A DNA stretch of 64,000 nucleotides, from NCBI RefSeq assembly GCF_000002425.4, contig NC_037260.1, positions 8,913,089-8,977,088 on the forward strand, read 5' to 3'. Shown here piece after piece: positions 40,736-53,500 of the stretch. The stretch comes from Physcomitrium patens (taxonomy: Eukaryota; Streptophyta; Bryopsida; Funariales; Funariaceae). The notes under the pieces are model-generated. The model was not told the DNA's origin. It was given only the letters and a program-made list of their open reading frames with translations, and did no database searches. The stretch's first letter is position 1; each line of letters begins with the position of its first letter. The translations under genes were made by a program, and so were the position numbers.

Positions 40736-42420
40736 TACTTTTCTTTCTCTTAAAGTCATTTGCAACATTTTAAAAGTATTACCATAGTGTTCAAACATTG
40801 GTATCAAAATCTTTAATTGAAGAAATTACAATCAGATTGCAAAGTTGTTACTGACTATGTAATCACATATTGTTTTTATAAATTATGATTTATCATTTTA
40901 AATAAAAATAATTTCAAATAAGTACCAATTTATCGTGTTGATTTATTTAAAGATTAAAATTTTATTTAATATATAATTTTTCTGAATGTCAAAAAATGTC
41001 TTATATTTTTAGAAATATATTAAAATAAAGTATTGTTATCTGAAATGATTTTTTTTGTTTTAAATATTTTTCTTGCTTCGAATTTATTTATTTTTCTTTG
41101 TATATATATTTATAGCTAAATTATAATGATTTATTATAGATTCTAAAAATTATTCTTAAAGGTAATAAATAGAACCTACATTATAGACCATTTGAATTTC
41201 TCAAAGTCATAAATAATCTCATAGTGAGTAATCTTTAGAATTATGATGAATAAACACCATTTTATCAATTAATTTAAATGTTTAACTTAAATACAAGGTA
41301 TAACACTTAAACCATTTGACATTAATAATTATGTTTTAACATGATAATAATTTTAGGACATTGTGTTTTTACAATTTGATCACTATATTTATAAAAAACA
41401 ACTATCAAAAAAATTAAAGAAAAAATAATTCTATGACTGATAAAAGTATAACAAAGAATTCTATTTAAATTAAAGTTTTTTTTGATATTGAGAATAATTG
41501 GTTGTGTACATTTTTCTACACTAATTGCTTCTTTGATCTTAAACTCATATGGTTTCATAGTTGTGCACTAGTTTTATAAAGTATATCTTGTAAAAACTTT
41601 TTATATAATTTTATTTGGTATAATTTATCATTATTTTTTATTATCGTTTAAAGTATTGTACAAATGAGATTATCATATAAGATTATTAGAACTAATGTGA
41701 GATAATTTGATCATTTATTTGAAGCTTTCACTTTATGTTTAGTATCAAATGTAAAAGACAATAAATATGCATGATTTTTAAAATAAGATTGTTTTGAAAA
41801 TAGTGTATTAACATATGATACTAAAAAATAATTTCATTAAAATATTTATCTTTAATATTTAATATAATTTATATAATGCCAATCTATTATGATTAACCAA
41901 TCCATGAATTTAATGCACAAGGATATATATGATATAGTAACAAGTAGCCATAATGTAGTAAAGATACTTGTGAAGAAATTCACATTTTAGAATATTATTA
42001 AAACAATATCAATATGGCATCTCAAAAATTCAAATTTATGTTTGGATATATCTATGATATTTTATTTTCCTCACATGAAACTTCATCTTAAACCCCAACT
42101 TCAATTCCATCTCTATTATAAAACACATCAGGGGGGTATAAATTAACAAAATAAACTAGTGGGACAAATTAGCCTTCTAATTGGCTGGATTTCTTAATCA
42201 TCATTGTTTTCATCAAAACTTGAATTAACTTGCCAATTTGCACAACCTTAACAAAACTAATCTTAGACTAAGGTGAGGACATCTTAGAGCTTCCTTTAGA
42301 ACCTATAGATTTTTTTTATTTGCATACTCCATTTTGTTAAGAATTTCACTCTTAACATCTTTTTTGACATGCTTGAGAATTAGAGCTTTAGTTTTCAGTT
42401 TTGCACATATTTTCGGCGAC

Positions 42421-44480
42421 ATTGGCACGGGTTCACTTAGTACGCATTATATAATTGCAGCCCAGCCCGATATCCATCCAGCTCAGCATATATGAACTCG
42501 CACTGTCAGCACAGGACATCCCGTCCAGCTCAGCAATCAACGACCCCTCCACGTCACCGCCCCCACACTGCCACCGTGGACAAAGGATCTCCGAATAGTA
42601 GTCACCCACCGCAGCAACGTAAGAAACACCGCATTCCAATCACGCGGAAATGGCAACGATCGTCGCCATCGCATCAAGGAATCGAGCTTAGTACTACAGA
42701 CAGTGGTAGTACAGTTCCTGCCCTATTCCCTGCCTTGTAGTACTACACAAACAAACATTGGCTTCCTCTGCCTCGAATTCTTCCCCAGTTGTGTCTTCAC
42801 CAGAGTCTCCATCGTCTAACTTACCCAGGCAGCCTCCCGACCAATTTCGCTTCTTCCGATTGAGATCAATCAACTGCGGGTTGATTCGATCTCTTCTGAG
42901 CTGTGGAAGATTTGAGGCGACGTGCAGGGGGACTGTTGGGGTGCTTATTTTTGTGGGCAGTCGCGGTCGGAGCTGGGTTCCACAGTCTGTTGTTGCGCGG
43001 ATGGGGCTGTCGTTTGGCGTTGCGTCGATGGGATGTCGCTGCTGCTAGGCTGGGACTTTATGTGTAGGGCTGGGATGGGGTTACATCGGAGCCTGGGGGT
43101 GGAAAAGGAGAAGGAAGAGGAGGAGGTGGTGGTGACGGTGGGTCTCGGGTGGTTTTCGTGGGAAGTCTATGAGCGGGTTTTCCTGGAGGGGTAGGTGCAG
43201 TTCAGAATTGGTGGTTTGGAGCTCACGTGACGGATTAGGTATGGGATGCGTTTATTTATTTGTTTGGCATGTAGGCGTTAAGATTGTGTAGGACCCCTGG
43301 AAGTAAGGCATGTTCTGTAGACGTTCTTGGAGGTTTGATGACTAAGTCGAAAGTTTGCAATGAAATTTAACTTTGAAGGTTGTTGATTGTATACTCTGAG
43401 ATTCACTGTTTTTAAGTCGAGAAAAAATGTCCTGTGAACACCCTATTTCCTTTGTGCACCGTGGCTTCTGCATGAAGTCGAGGTAGATTGCTGGAATTAG
43501 TCCATACTTACGTCAACATTTCGTGGCAACATGACAGTTGCTCTTCACTGCAAGCTTGCTCTTGAATGTACTGCCCAAGTGAGCGTGGTTTGCGAACTCT
43601 GTAATGAACAACAGATTTGGGTGTTATCAAGAGTCTATACCAAGCTTCGTAAACTTTCGAAGGTCATATACTACGCTTAAATTAGATTTGAGATCTTATG
43701 CAGTGGGCTGCCACGGCTAGTACTAATCTAATTTAGAGAACTCTGAATTATGCACATCAAGCATGCAGCTAAAGATGTTAGCAATTGATGAGACTGCCAG
43801 TGTGGTTACAAATTGACGCTTTGGGGTTTTGTGGCGTGTGCTTGATTTAGCTTGACGACTTGATTCAGGGATACTCTCGAGGTTGATTCACCTTCTGTGG
43901 TACGTACTCTGCAGATTACTTCTCATTTTTCCAACTTGTAGAATTTACCTGAAGACTTTTTATCGACGTAGAATGTAGCAACATTATGAGTGTATTGTAG
44001 CGTTTCAAACTGAAGCTTGTACTTCCAGGTTAGAAATGAAAACCTCTTTGGATGAAAAGTACTCTTGATGCTATGCTTTTCAAATTGGTGGGGGTGTATT
44101 GCATCTGAGCGGAACTCCTTTTGAGAAATTGATGTTAGTTTGCACGCGTCATGTTTATGAAGGATGCCGTCGTTCTATTGTCCTCAAGATTTTACACATT
44201 GATGTATTTATCTTGTTGTATTTTTACTATTCACTTTTATGAGGGTATCCAGTGCATTTTAATGTAATTACGACTTTTATATTGGTCATTGAAACAAAAA
44301 GTTTAGCGGCCTTGTAGATTTGCAATTTCTCTAATAGAATTCTTTATTTCTGATGAACAGCGAAGCACGTTTCTGAGGTGGAATGATTTTTGGCGGGTAC
44401 ACAATTTTCTCGAAGGGTGCGCTCGAATTGTAAATAATCGAACTCCACATCCTCTTTCATCTTTAGAAAAGTTGGTGAAA
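42421..44480 (+). promoter_or_regulatory. Promoter and 5' leader of the copper ATPase, probable 5' UTR intron
   Basis: The GC-rich part (42430-43190) looks like promoter plus non-coding first exon. A good donor, GG/GTAGGTG, lies at about 43190. A plausible acceptor, TTCTTTATTTCTGATGAACAG, ends at 44360 after a T-rich tract. Splicing would remove about 1.17 kb and leave a 120-nt leader up to the ATG at 44481. The intervening sequence is T-rich like plant introns. Short open frames at 42492-43194 have low-complexity products and are not counted as genes. Confidence 0.4.
42691..42744 (+). promoter_or_regulatory. Cluster of GTAC copper-response cores upstream of the copper ATPase
   Basis: Three GTAC cores lie within 54 bp (42691-42694, 42709-42712, 42740-42743). 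Two sit in the same longer word TAGTACTACA, so GTACT is present in both orientations. GTAC is the core bound by SBP/SPL-family copper regulators (CRR1 in Chlamydomonas, SPL7 in Arabidopsis), and a GTACT motif has been reported as a copper-responsive element in a moss. The cluster is about 1.74 kb before the ATG, near the presumed transcription start if a 5' UTR intron is present. A link to copper control is inferred. Confidence 0.4.
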
Positions 44481-47400
44481 ATGGCGTCCGCCAGCCATTT
44501 ACAATTGACAAGGTTTGATAGTTTTCCCTCAAATGGGTCAACAGGGAGTCTTGAGAATCTACCCCTCCTAAATGAAGCCAGTAGGAACTGCTTCAGCATC
44601 AGCGACGGTCTCCTTAAGACGCAGATAAAGAAACGGTTGGAGCTCAATGTGATAGGGATGAGATGTGCAGCATGTTCTAGCTCTGTTGAAAATGCGTTAG
44701 GCAAATTGAACGGTGTAGAATCTGCCACTGTGGCTTTACTTCAAAATCGAGCTGTGGTTGTCTACAATGCTGACCTTGTCAGCGAAGATGACATTATCGA
44801 GGCGATCGATAATGCAGGATTTGATGCCATCATTGTGTCAAGCACCCCCGTCTCCTCTGAAGCCAATGGTGATGCTGCTGTTTCAAACATTGTTGGCCAA
44901 TTTCGAATTCAAGGAATGACTTGTGCCGCCTGTGTGAATTCTGTGGAGAGCGTGCTTAACAGCCTCAACGGAGTCATACGTGCTTCTGTCGCCCTCGTCA
45001 CCGAATCTGGCGAGATAGAATACGATCCGAAAACCATCAACCAGCAAGATATCATTGAGGCAATCGACGATGCAGGGTTTGACGCAACACTGATGGACAG
45101 CAGCCAAAGAGATAAAATCAGATTTGTTGTAGCGGGCATGTCGTCTGTTCAGGAGAAGGCCAACGTGGAGTCAATATTGTGCAGCTTGACGGGAGTGAAG
45201 GAGATTACGGTTGACCCTCTTACATCAAAAGTTGAAGTTCTGATTGACCCCGAGGCTATTGGGCTGCGTGCCATAGTGGATGCAGTTGAAGCTAGTGGAG
45301 ATTACAAAGTTGTTATCTCCAATCAATATACAAACAAGTCTCCAGAGGAATGCGACGAGGTCGGGCATATGTTCCAGTTATTTCTGTGGAGTTGCTTGTT
45401 CAGTATCCCTGTTGTGTTCATTGGGGCAATCTGTCCCCATATTTGGATTGTGCAGCTTCTCCTGCGCGTCAAGTGCGGTCCATTTTTGCTCTCAGATTGG
45501 CTGAAGTGGGCCCTTGTTACACCTGTCCAATTTGTTTTGGGCCGTCGGTTTTACGTCGGAGCTTACAGATCACTGAAAAGGAAATCAGCTAATATGGACG
45601 TGCTTGTGGTGCTTGGCACAACAGCCGCATATGTGTACTCCGTATGTGCTGTCCTGTACAGCGCATCCACTGGGATTCAACTTCCAACGTACTTCGAAAC
45701 AAGCGCCATGCTCCTAACTTTTGTCCTTCTCGGGAAGTATTTGGAGGTTCTTGCGAAAGGAAAGACCTCGGAGGCCATTGGGAAGCTTTTGCAGCTTGCT
45801 CCCACTACTGCACTCCTTCTCACCGTCGACTCTGCGAGGAAGGTTGTAGCTGAAAGAGAAATTGATGCTCAGTTGGTTCAGCGAGGCGATTTGCTGAAGG
45901 TGCTGCCTGGGGCAAAGGTGCCCGCAGATGGGATATGTTCATGGGGCCAGAGCCATGTGAACGAGAGCATGGTCACGGGTGAGGCATCACCAGTCCCCAA
46001 AGCACCCGGCGATTCTGTGATAGGCGGTACTATGAACGTCAACGGTGTTTTACATATTCGTGCCATGCGGGTTGGTCGTGACACAGCGCTTGCACAAATT
46101 GTGAACCTGGTTGAGACTGCACAGATGTCAAAAGCGCCGATCCAAAAGTTTGCCGATTATGTGGCAAGTATCTTTGTCCCGGTGGTTTTGTTACTGGCTG
46201 CTCTTACTTTCATGGTGTGGTATGTGGCGGGGAAAATGGGAGCGTATCCTGATTCATGGATTTCCGCTGGCGGAAACTATTTTATTCACGCCCTCATGTT
46301 CGCCATATCCGTGACTGTTATAGCCTGCCCCTGCGCCCTGGGGCTTGCGACGCCGACTGCCGTCATGGTTGCTACTGGAATTGGAGCTCAAAACGGAATT
46401 TTGATTAAGGGAGGCGATGCTTTGGAGCGCGCCCACCGTATTCAGTGTGTGGTCTTCGACAAGACGGGGACATTGACAATGGGCAAGCCTTCGGTCACAC
46501 ATCAAACAGTGAAGATCTTTGACAAAACTCCCCTGGCGGAGTTTCTTACAATAGTTGCGTCTGCAGAGGCAGGAAGTGAGCATCCCATGGCAAAAGCATT
46601 GGTGGATTATGCCCACAACCATTTAGTGTTTCCCGAACCACTGAGATCAGGAGAGATGCCTCGAACTAGAGATTTGAGTTGGATGCGGGAAGCATCCGAG
46701 TTTGAAAATGTTCCCGGTGAGGGTGTGCGTTGCAAAATCGTTGGAGTGTCGGTACTGGTTGGTAACCGTAAGCTGATGCGATCGGCAGGAGTCACCGTCT
46801 CGGACGAAGTAGAACGCTACTTGCAAGAAACGGAGAACCGAGCGGGTACTGGGATCCTTGCTGCATTTAACGGATCTATAGTTGGCGTAGTTGGCATTTC
46901 AGATCCTTTGAATCCAGAGGCAGCTCTTGTGGTGGAGGGTCTTCAACGCATGGGCATCCGGTGTGTCATGGTCACTGGAGACAACTGGGGCACTGCCAGG
47001 TCGGTTTCCCGACGAGTGGGAATTGACGAGGTCTTCGCCGAAGTGCTTCCAGCAGGGAAAGCTGAAATTATACGCAACCTTCAGTCTGATGAAACCAAGG
47101 TCGCCATGGTAGGCGATGGCGTAAATGATTCTCCAGCTCTAGCGGCCGCAGATGTGGGTATTGCAATCGGAGCAGGCACAGACATCGCCATTGAGGCAGC
47201 TGACTACGTGTTGATTCGGAACAACTTGGAGGATGTCATAACATCAATAGATTTGTCGCGGAAAGCTTTTGCCAGGATCAGGGTGAATTATGCATTTGCC
47301 ATGGGGTACAACATCCTTGCCATTCCTCTTGCAGCTGGAGTATTCTTTCCATATTTTGGATTACGATTACCACCCTGGGCTGCTGGTGCGGCTATGGCTT

Positions 47401-47495
47401 CCTCCTCCGTTTCTGTGGTTTGCTCCTCGCTTTTGTTGAGGATGTACACGAGACCTCGGCTCACTGAGTTGCTGCAGGTCAAGATTCAACGCTAG
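44481..47495 (+). CDS. P1B-1 copper-transporting ATPase (HMA5/RAN1-like)
   Basis: Uninterrupted 1004-aa ATPase that would pump Cu(I) across a membrane at the cost of ATP. N-terminal heavy-metal domains: GMRCAAC (residues 59-65) and GMTCAAC (145-151), plus a third HMA-like fold (about 214-277) without CxxC, as is usual in plant RAN1/HMA5. Membrane helices start near residue 300. The core has the TGE actuator motif (499-501), the CPC metal-site helix (616-618), DKTGT with phosphorylated Asp660, SEHP (699-702), TGDN (832-835) and GDGVNDSP (878-885). It also has YN in TM7 (943-944) and MASSS in TM8 (972-976), the Cu(I) class signature. The start is the ATG in GAAAATGGCG; an in-frame TTG lies three codons earlier. 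Angiosperm homologues have several CDS introns, this one none. Plasma-membrane efflux and post-Golgi delivery are both possible. Confidence 0.97.
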   Translation: MASASHLQLTRFDSFPSNGSTGSLENLPLLNEASRNCFSISDGLLKTQIKKRLELNVIGMRCAACSSSVENALGKLNGVESATVALLQNRAVVVYNADLVSEDDIIEAIDNAGFDAIIVSSTPVSSEANGDAAVSNIVGQFRIQGMTCAACVNSVESVLNSLNGVIRASVALVTESGEIEYDPKTINQQDIIEAIDDAGFDATLMDSSQRDKIRFVVAGMSSVQEKANVESILCSLTGVKEITVDPLTSKVEVLIDPEAIGLRAIVDAVEASGDYKVVISNQYTNKSPEECDEVGHMFQLFLWSCLFSIPVVFIGAICPHIWIVQLLLRVKCGPFLLSDWLKWALVTPVQFVLGRRFYVGAYRSLKRKSANMDVLVVLGTTAAYVYSVCAVLYSASTGIQLPTYFETSAMLLTFVLLGKYLEVLAKGKTSEAIGKLLQLAPTTALLLTVDSARKVVAEREIDAQLVQRGDLLKVLPGAKVPADGICSWGQSHVNESMVTGEASPVPKAPGDSVIGGTMNVNGVLHIRAMRVGRDTALAQIVNLVETAQMSKAPIQKFADYVASIFVPVVLLLAALTFMVWYVAGKMGAYPDSWISAGGNYFIHALMFAISVTVIACPCALGLATPTAVMVATGIGAQNGILIKGGDALERAHRIQCVVFDKTGTLTMGKPSVTHQTVKIFDKTPLAEFLTIVASAEAGSEHPMAKALVDYAHNHLVFPEPLRSGEMPRTRDLSWMREASEFENVPGEGVRCKIVGVSVLVGNRKLMRSAGVTVSDEVERYLQETENRAGTGILAAFNGSIVGVVGISDPLNPEAALVVEGLQRMGIRCVMVTGDNWGTARSVSRRVGIDEVFAEVLPAGKAEIIRNLQSDETKVAMVGDGVNDSPALAAADVGIAIGAGTDIAIEAADYVLIRNNLEDVITSIDLSRKAFARIRVNYAFAMGYNILAIPLAAGVFFPYFGLRLPPWAAGAAMASSSVSVVCSSLLLRMYTRPRLTELLQVKIQR

Positions 47496-50400
47496 CAACC
47501 GGGACTGTTCCATGTCCCTTAATTCTTTTTCATGTAAAATAACAATCGCTACAGTACCTGCTTGGAAGTCGTTCCCTATGAGTACGAAGTATACCGCGGA
47601 TTCACGAATTCCCTGACCCTTGAGATGTTAACGAGGCAAGAGTAGATAGTTTTTGGAGTGGAGTTTTATTGTTTGGCCATTTTGTAGGTCAAGAAGAGCA
47701 TGTTTCTCGCTCTGTACCTCGATGAGGGTTGGAGTCGCAACAAGGATGGTGATGCCGCGAAGAGGAGTCAACATAGTGTAGATGGATTAGAGGGATCAAT
47801 CAGTTCGAATCCAACTTGAGTTGGATCATACATGTAATTCGTCGCAGAGGTCCTCGGGATTGTAACCTGTTGCAGTCTTTTGCAATGGCCTTGTTTGTAA
47901 AATTTTCCCCGACGACAAGGAGATGAGCTTCTAGCTGGGAGTGGCATTCCTATATATGAATTCAATACACAGCTTGGTGCCAGTATGCGTTTGGGTTCTA
48001 GAACTTTTGTTATGGTACGCTTCTTGTATTCCACATTTCACCCACTTTCATGTCTAGGTTGAGTCTTTAACAGTGAAGTAAATGAACTATTTTGAGAGAG
48101 CCTTCAAAATGGTCAGATGGTCATGACTGTAGTTTAGCTCTAACAAATCACGGACATTGTGAAACTGGGTGATTATGTACCTTGAAATGGGATAGTTGAG
48201 ATTAATGGACTTGGCATTTTTCTAAATATCAGTGTATTATGATTCTGTGCTTTTTGGTGGAGGAAGATTGCAAATCAATGACTTCACAGGTAAATATGTT
48301 GCAACATGACCTCAATTCTACCAACTGTTTGTCACTCAGCACTTGCTATTGTATTGTCATTAGCTGGTGTGACCCAATGAGAGTGTGCCCTGGTGTAATT
48401 CATTACACTAAATGTAACAAGCTAAGGGAGGACAAGGAAGATTTGCTTAATTAAAGGATAGAACAATGAGTTGGCATCATTTGTTTTCATCTCTTTCTTT
48501 ATGTCCTTCCCAATTAAGAATTGTAGAGAAAAAACAAGTGCTTTATATTGCATCACAATTGATGCTTGTGGTAGTAAATTGTTTGTGGTGAGTTGATATT
48601 ATATTAAATTGTAGCAAAGGTGCTCACAAACTTGAATATAATGATCATCTTGGATAATAATAGCAAGTTGTTTGAGGCCAAGGTATGAGTATTACTTGGA
48701 GATAGGTTTCTTGAAGTTAAATTGCATAAAATTTACTATTTGCATTACACATCATCTTATTATTATTTTGTATTGATAGTTTCATTGTTGATTGTTAGAA
48801 TTTCATGCAATAGTGATGTAAAACATCTATTGCAATCTTCATGAATACATAAGAATGTTCTTGTATAGGAAATTTAAACTAAATGTCATTAGAATTGTTT
48901 TTATTGTATTCATGAGAGTAATATTAACCATCTAGCTAATCAACAAAAGCCATGATCCTTATTTCTTCTTGAGTATGTTGTTAAGAACTAAAATTGCAAT
49001 TGGCTAGTATGAGATTTGTTTTTAAAGTTATAATAATTACCTCAAGACTAAAATTATGCAAGTGCTTTAAGTTGAAAAACTAAATTAACCAATAATGCAC
49101 AATTAGTGTGATTAAATATTTTTATTTTTTTCTATATTTGTATCAAGAATTGTAATGAATATTCAACAATTGCAATATCCTAAAGTTGAATACTATCTTC
49201 ATATGATAATGTGTTCTTAAGGTCTTTTAGTAGGTTTATACGATTTCTATTTCTTTACTCAATATGTATTTAGTTCTTATTCCACTTGTTTGTTATGGTT
49301 GTGCAAGAGCAAGGATTTTTAATTGATATGCTCACATAAAGCAATTATATTATTTAGAGTTGTTTGAATTTATTTTTTGTTATTACATAAATACTATGTT
49401 TCTTTTTTTGTTTTTTATTGATATTTTCTAGTTTTATTATAATTCCAATATAATATACTAGATGAAAAGATATAGAAGAGAATCTAGATTCACCCTTCAA
49501 AATCTCATATTGAAAAACAAAAACCTAACAAATGTAAGTCCAATTTGAGGTGATTATATGTATATTAGAATTTGAGTTAAAAAAAAAGGTTGTATAAAAC
49601 TTGTATATGTCTTATAGTATGGTTGCCAATTTGAAACTTCTATAAAATATTACCAAACATTATCAAATTAAATTAATAGACACATCATTATAGCTGACAA
49701 ACTTTGCAGTTCTTAATTTTATAATAGTAATGAAATATTTGGATGGATCCTAACTTTTCAATCCCTTTTAGAAAATAGTGTTAGGATGGAGTAAAAAATT
49801 AGATTAAGTTGAAACAAAATATGATACAACTCTAAAATTTGTGTTTTATGTTTTGCAATTAACTATACTTTGGATGATATATATTTTTTAAAACACTGTT
49901 CATATATATATATATATATATAAATTAAGTTGTGAGCTTTTATTTCATTATAATAATTTTTATAGTTCTATATTTTAGGACTTCTATTAATATAATATTG
50001 TAATTGTGTATGTTTTGTAATAGTTAAAATAAGTAGAAGAGTTAAATTTTAATAATGAAACTATCATATTTTACAACTATTTTTCAAAATTTAAAAGAAA
50101 GCCTCAAATATGGAACCTAATTCTATAATTATTGTAGATTATAAATATAATAAAAAATAATAGTTGTATAATATGTATTTTTTAATATATAGGAGACTAC
50201 TTGAATTTTTATAATATATATTCAAATCTCCAAATAATGATATGATAATTTAAATAAAAGAAATACTATCAACTGAAGAGATTTTTTAAAATTTTTTTCA
50301 TTCTTAAATTAGAAATTATAGCTCCAACTATTCTTTCAATGTACAAATGGAGAATTGGAGAATTTGATTTTTGGTGTACATGCTAAAATTTTTGCATATT

Positions 50401-50500
50401 TAGTGGTGCAAGTTGAAATGTATACAAACAATGTATGACCATCAAGTTGGAGATGAACAAGTTGAGAAAGAGCAATCGAAGGAAGCAGCACTGAGAAAAG

Positions 50501-50541
<41 letters not shown>

Positions 50542-53500
50542 CAAAAAGAAACATAGATCTATTAAGCAGATGATAAAAGTGATATTGGAGATGAGATTGC
50601 AGATCTAGACGCCAAGAGTGACGTTCTTAGATTTTAACAGCGTATGCTACGACATCGGCAGCTGCTTGACCAAAACCTTTGACCTTGAGGAGCAGTCTAA
50701 GTCATGCTTTCAATAGTACAATACATACACAAATGTTGCGGATACACTTACATTGCTAACAGACAATCGACCCCATAATGTTTCCCTTCACGAACTTCGT
50801 TTCAAAAATTCTTGCACACAGTCAGCGAGGAAGCTTTCTTTGGAGATTTTAGCCACAGCGACGAGATCTGTGTTGGTCGACATCCGTCGAGCAAATTTTA
50901 TGAGAGTTACTTCAAGCTTGCAGTGTCCGTGTGGCTGCTTCACAGGCTCGCATTTTCCTTTCAACCACCAGCCAGAATGATTTCTGTGCTCAAGGGTGCT
51001 CAGTTCAACCCGACTTACATGGAGTCCGCTGTGCCTGGCATATCTAGCGATGTCGACACTGATCAATCTGCACTTCCATCTGAAGCACTTGTCGGGCTTA
51101 TGGTTCATCCAGGTTTCAGAGTGGGAAGCAGCATTGTTCGTGCTCAAGTCTACTTGGTGACCACATAGCATTGGTCTTTGACTAGGCTTCCAAGTACGTT
51201 TCTTGGTGTGAACATGTGCATTAACCACAAAGTCGACCTTCCAAATATGATGAGTGCTGAAAAGTATGGCGCTACAGATGGGGCCGATGGATTGAAACTT
51301 GTTGTATCTGGGTTACTCACTTGGTGACCCATCGAAAGGATCTTGGGAGGTGGTTATCTTCGTTTAGTTGTCTACGATCAAACTGGCACTTGCGTGGCTG
51401 AGAAATTATGCGCAACCCAACCCATTCAGCAGTGCATGTTTATAAAGGAGCTGCGTGCATGCGATGCTTTGGAAAACCTTCAAGCTGTGAAGGTGAGGCC
51501 ATGATCCATTTGAAAAACTGAAACTGTGACGTGTTCTAATTGAAGTTTGAAGATGATCGATCTAATTGTATTTACTCATTCTACTTTTATCTAACTACAC
51601 ACTGGCAGGTTCTGGAATCTACAATTGAGTAAGGAAGTATAATTGATTGTTGAAGATCCAATATGTTATTTGCTCCAACAATTTAGTCGCATTGTGGAGT
51701 GCATTATCTGGCCCCGATCTCTTCTAATCTAGTATCCAAGTTCCAGCTCTTTCAGGGAATAGACTGATGTACGTGTCACTGTACATATCCGTGAACAAGC
51801 GAGAGCATGCAAACGAATGAAGAATTCGAAACAGGTGAAAGATAGCAACTTGGCAACTGGAAATTAAACCTTCATTCATCACTTAATATTGGTCTCGCAG
51901 AAGGGAAATTCCATTTGAATGCTGCTCTAGTACAAGAAAATATGCGAATCTTTATTGAATTTAAAGGTTGTAGGGATCGTTTTACTTAACCTACCAAAGG
52001 CGGTTATCTTTGTCAACTTTCGGACTCTCGGTCTGTCCCTTCTGATCGAACTGCGATCTAGCCCATCGCGTGAAAGCGATCGACATTTGCCGGAACAGGT
52101 TCCAGTGCATCTCTAGAATTGTCGGCGTTCTTCACGTAGCGCTTCCGCTCGGAGCCCAATTGACGCGCTGGATGGTGGTGGGAAACGTGGGAGCATCGTC
52201 TTGTTTTTCAGGGTTTGTCTGCAAACTCTAACTCACGCAGTTGGTACTTTTGTTTTTTCCACTTCCTATCGTCTTTTCCCTGTGTCTGAATGGTCCGTCG
52301 TGTTGGTCTAGGGTTTCGAGCATGAGTTTGCGAGTTCGCAAGTTTCCCGTTTCAGTTCTAGCTACTGGGTGTGTTTTGTCGGTTTCATCATTTGTCCTTG
52401 CGTTCGTAGCTCTCGATTCTTGCTCTGGTGTGTGTTTCTATCGACCTCTGTGGGTTATTGGGGGTTTTTGCTTTCGTCGCGTGCATGACGAGGATGTCAA
52501 TGGAAATGAGTTTTGGTGGGGAGGTTTTTGGTGTAGAGAGTGGTGGATCGGTGGGTCGGTTACGGATTAAGTAAGAATTCGTTGATTCGATAGTCGGCGT
52601 TTCTGTTTTAAGCTGCGGATGTGTCATCGGATGAACCCTAGCTGTTCATTTCGTTCCGACTAAGTTCCGTTTTATACATAAGTTGAATCGTTGAAACGGG
52701 AACTTAGTCGATTGAACACGTGCGTTGGCATCAGTGTGCTGATGTCCTGCTCAATCGAGCTCCTGTTCTCTGACCTCCCCTTCCCATACTCGTACGTGAT
52801 TCCTTGCTCCGTGCACAGCTTCCCCCGCAGGCCTCCGATCCATGCGGTTTTCCCGTAGATCAAAAACTTCAACCCCGCAGAGTGCCCTCCATTCACAGTG
52901 GCCACCATCTTCCCGGTCCCGCTTGCAAGCTGCGAGTCTTCTTTACAAAGTCAAAATGTACACATATATATATATATATATATATGTATGTGCGGTATTT
53001 GCTGATGGTTTGAGGAGAAAATGTGGTGTTTAAATAATCATGTAGTTGATTTGCAACTAAGGGTGTATTATAAGATTATGTAAGATTTTATACAGAGATT
53101 GCATGCATTTATTGGTAAAGAAGTATGTGTGAAGGAAATGTGTAGGATGTTGTAGTATAGTGTATGTGTATTAATGGAGGCATTAGAGATTAGCATTTGT
53201 ATGGAATTGGTGGGAAGATTAATATGTTTTCAACATTTTATTTGTCACATTTTATTTTAGAAGGTTGAGGATTCTAAGAATGTGGCAATATCCAATATAA
53301 TCAATATTACAAACATTAATAATTATAAGTATTGCTATGGAAGAAATTGTGGCATATCTAATTTCTAAGACTAACTTCTAGCTAAGTAGAGGTCGTATGA
53401 GTGTGGACAAAGTTAAGTTTAGTAGAGAAAATATTATTGTTTATGGTATTTAAGTTAATTAAACTAAAAAAAAACAAAAATTATAAGATGTTTGAAATTC

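Larger units (their letters stand above)
37901..42420. other. AT-rich intergenic desert with microsatellites
   Basis: No coding region is recognised on either strand. The longest frame (41322-41558, minus, 78 codons) looks like chance. The stretch is dense in simple repeats. No LTR of family A or B is recognised, in contrast with 1-28.6 kb. It separates islands 1 and 2. Confidence 0.55.
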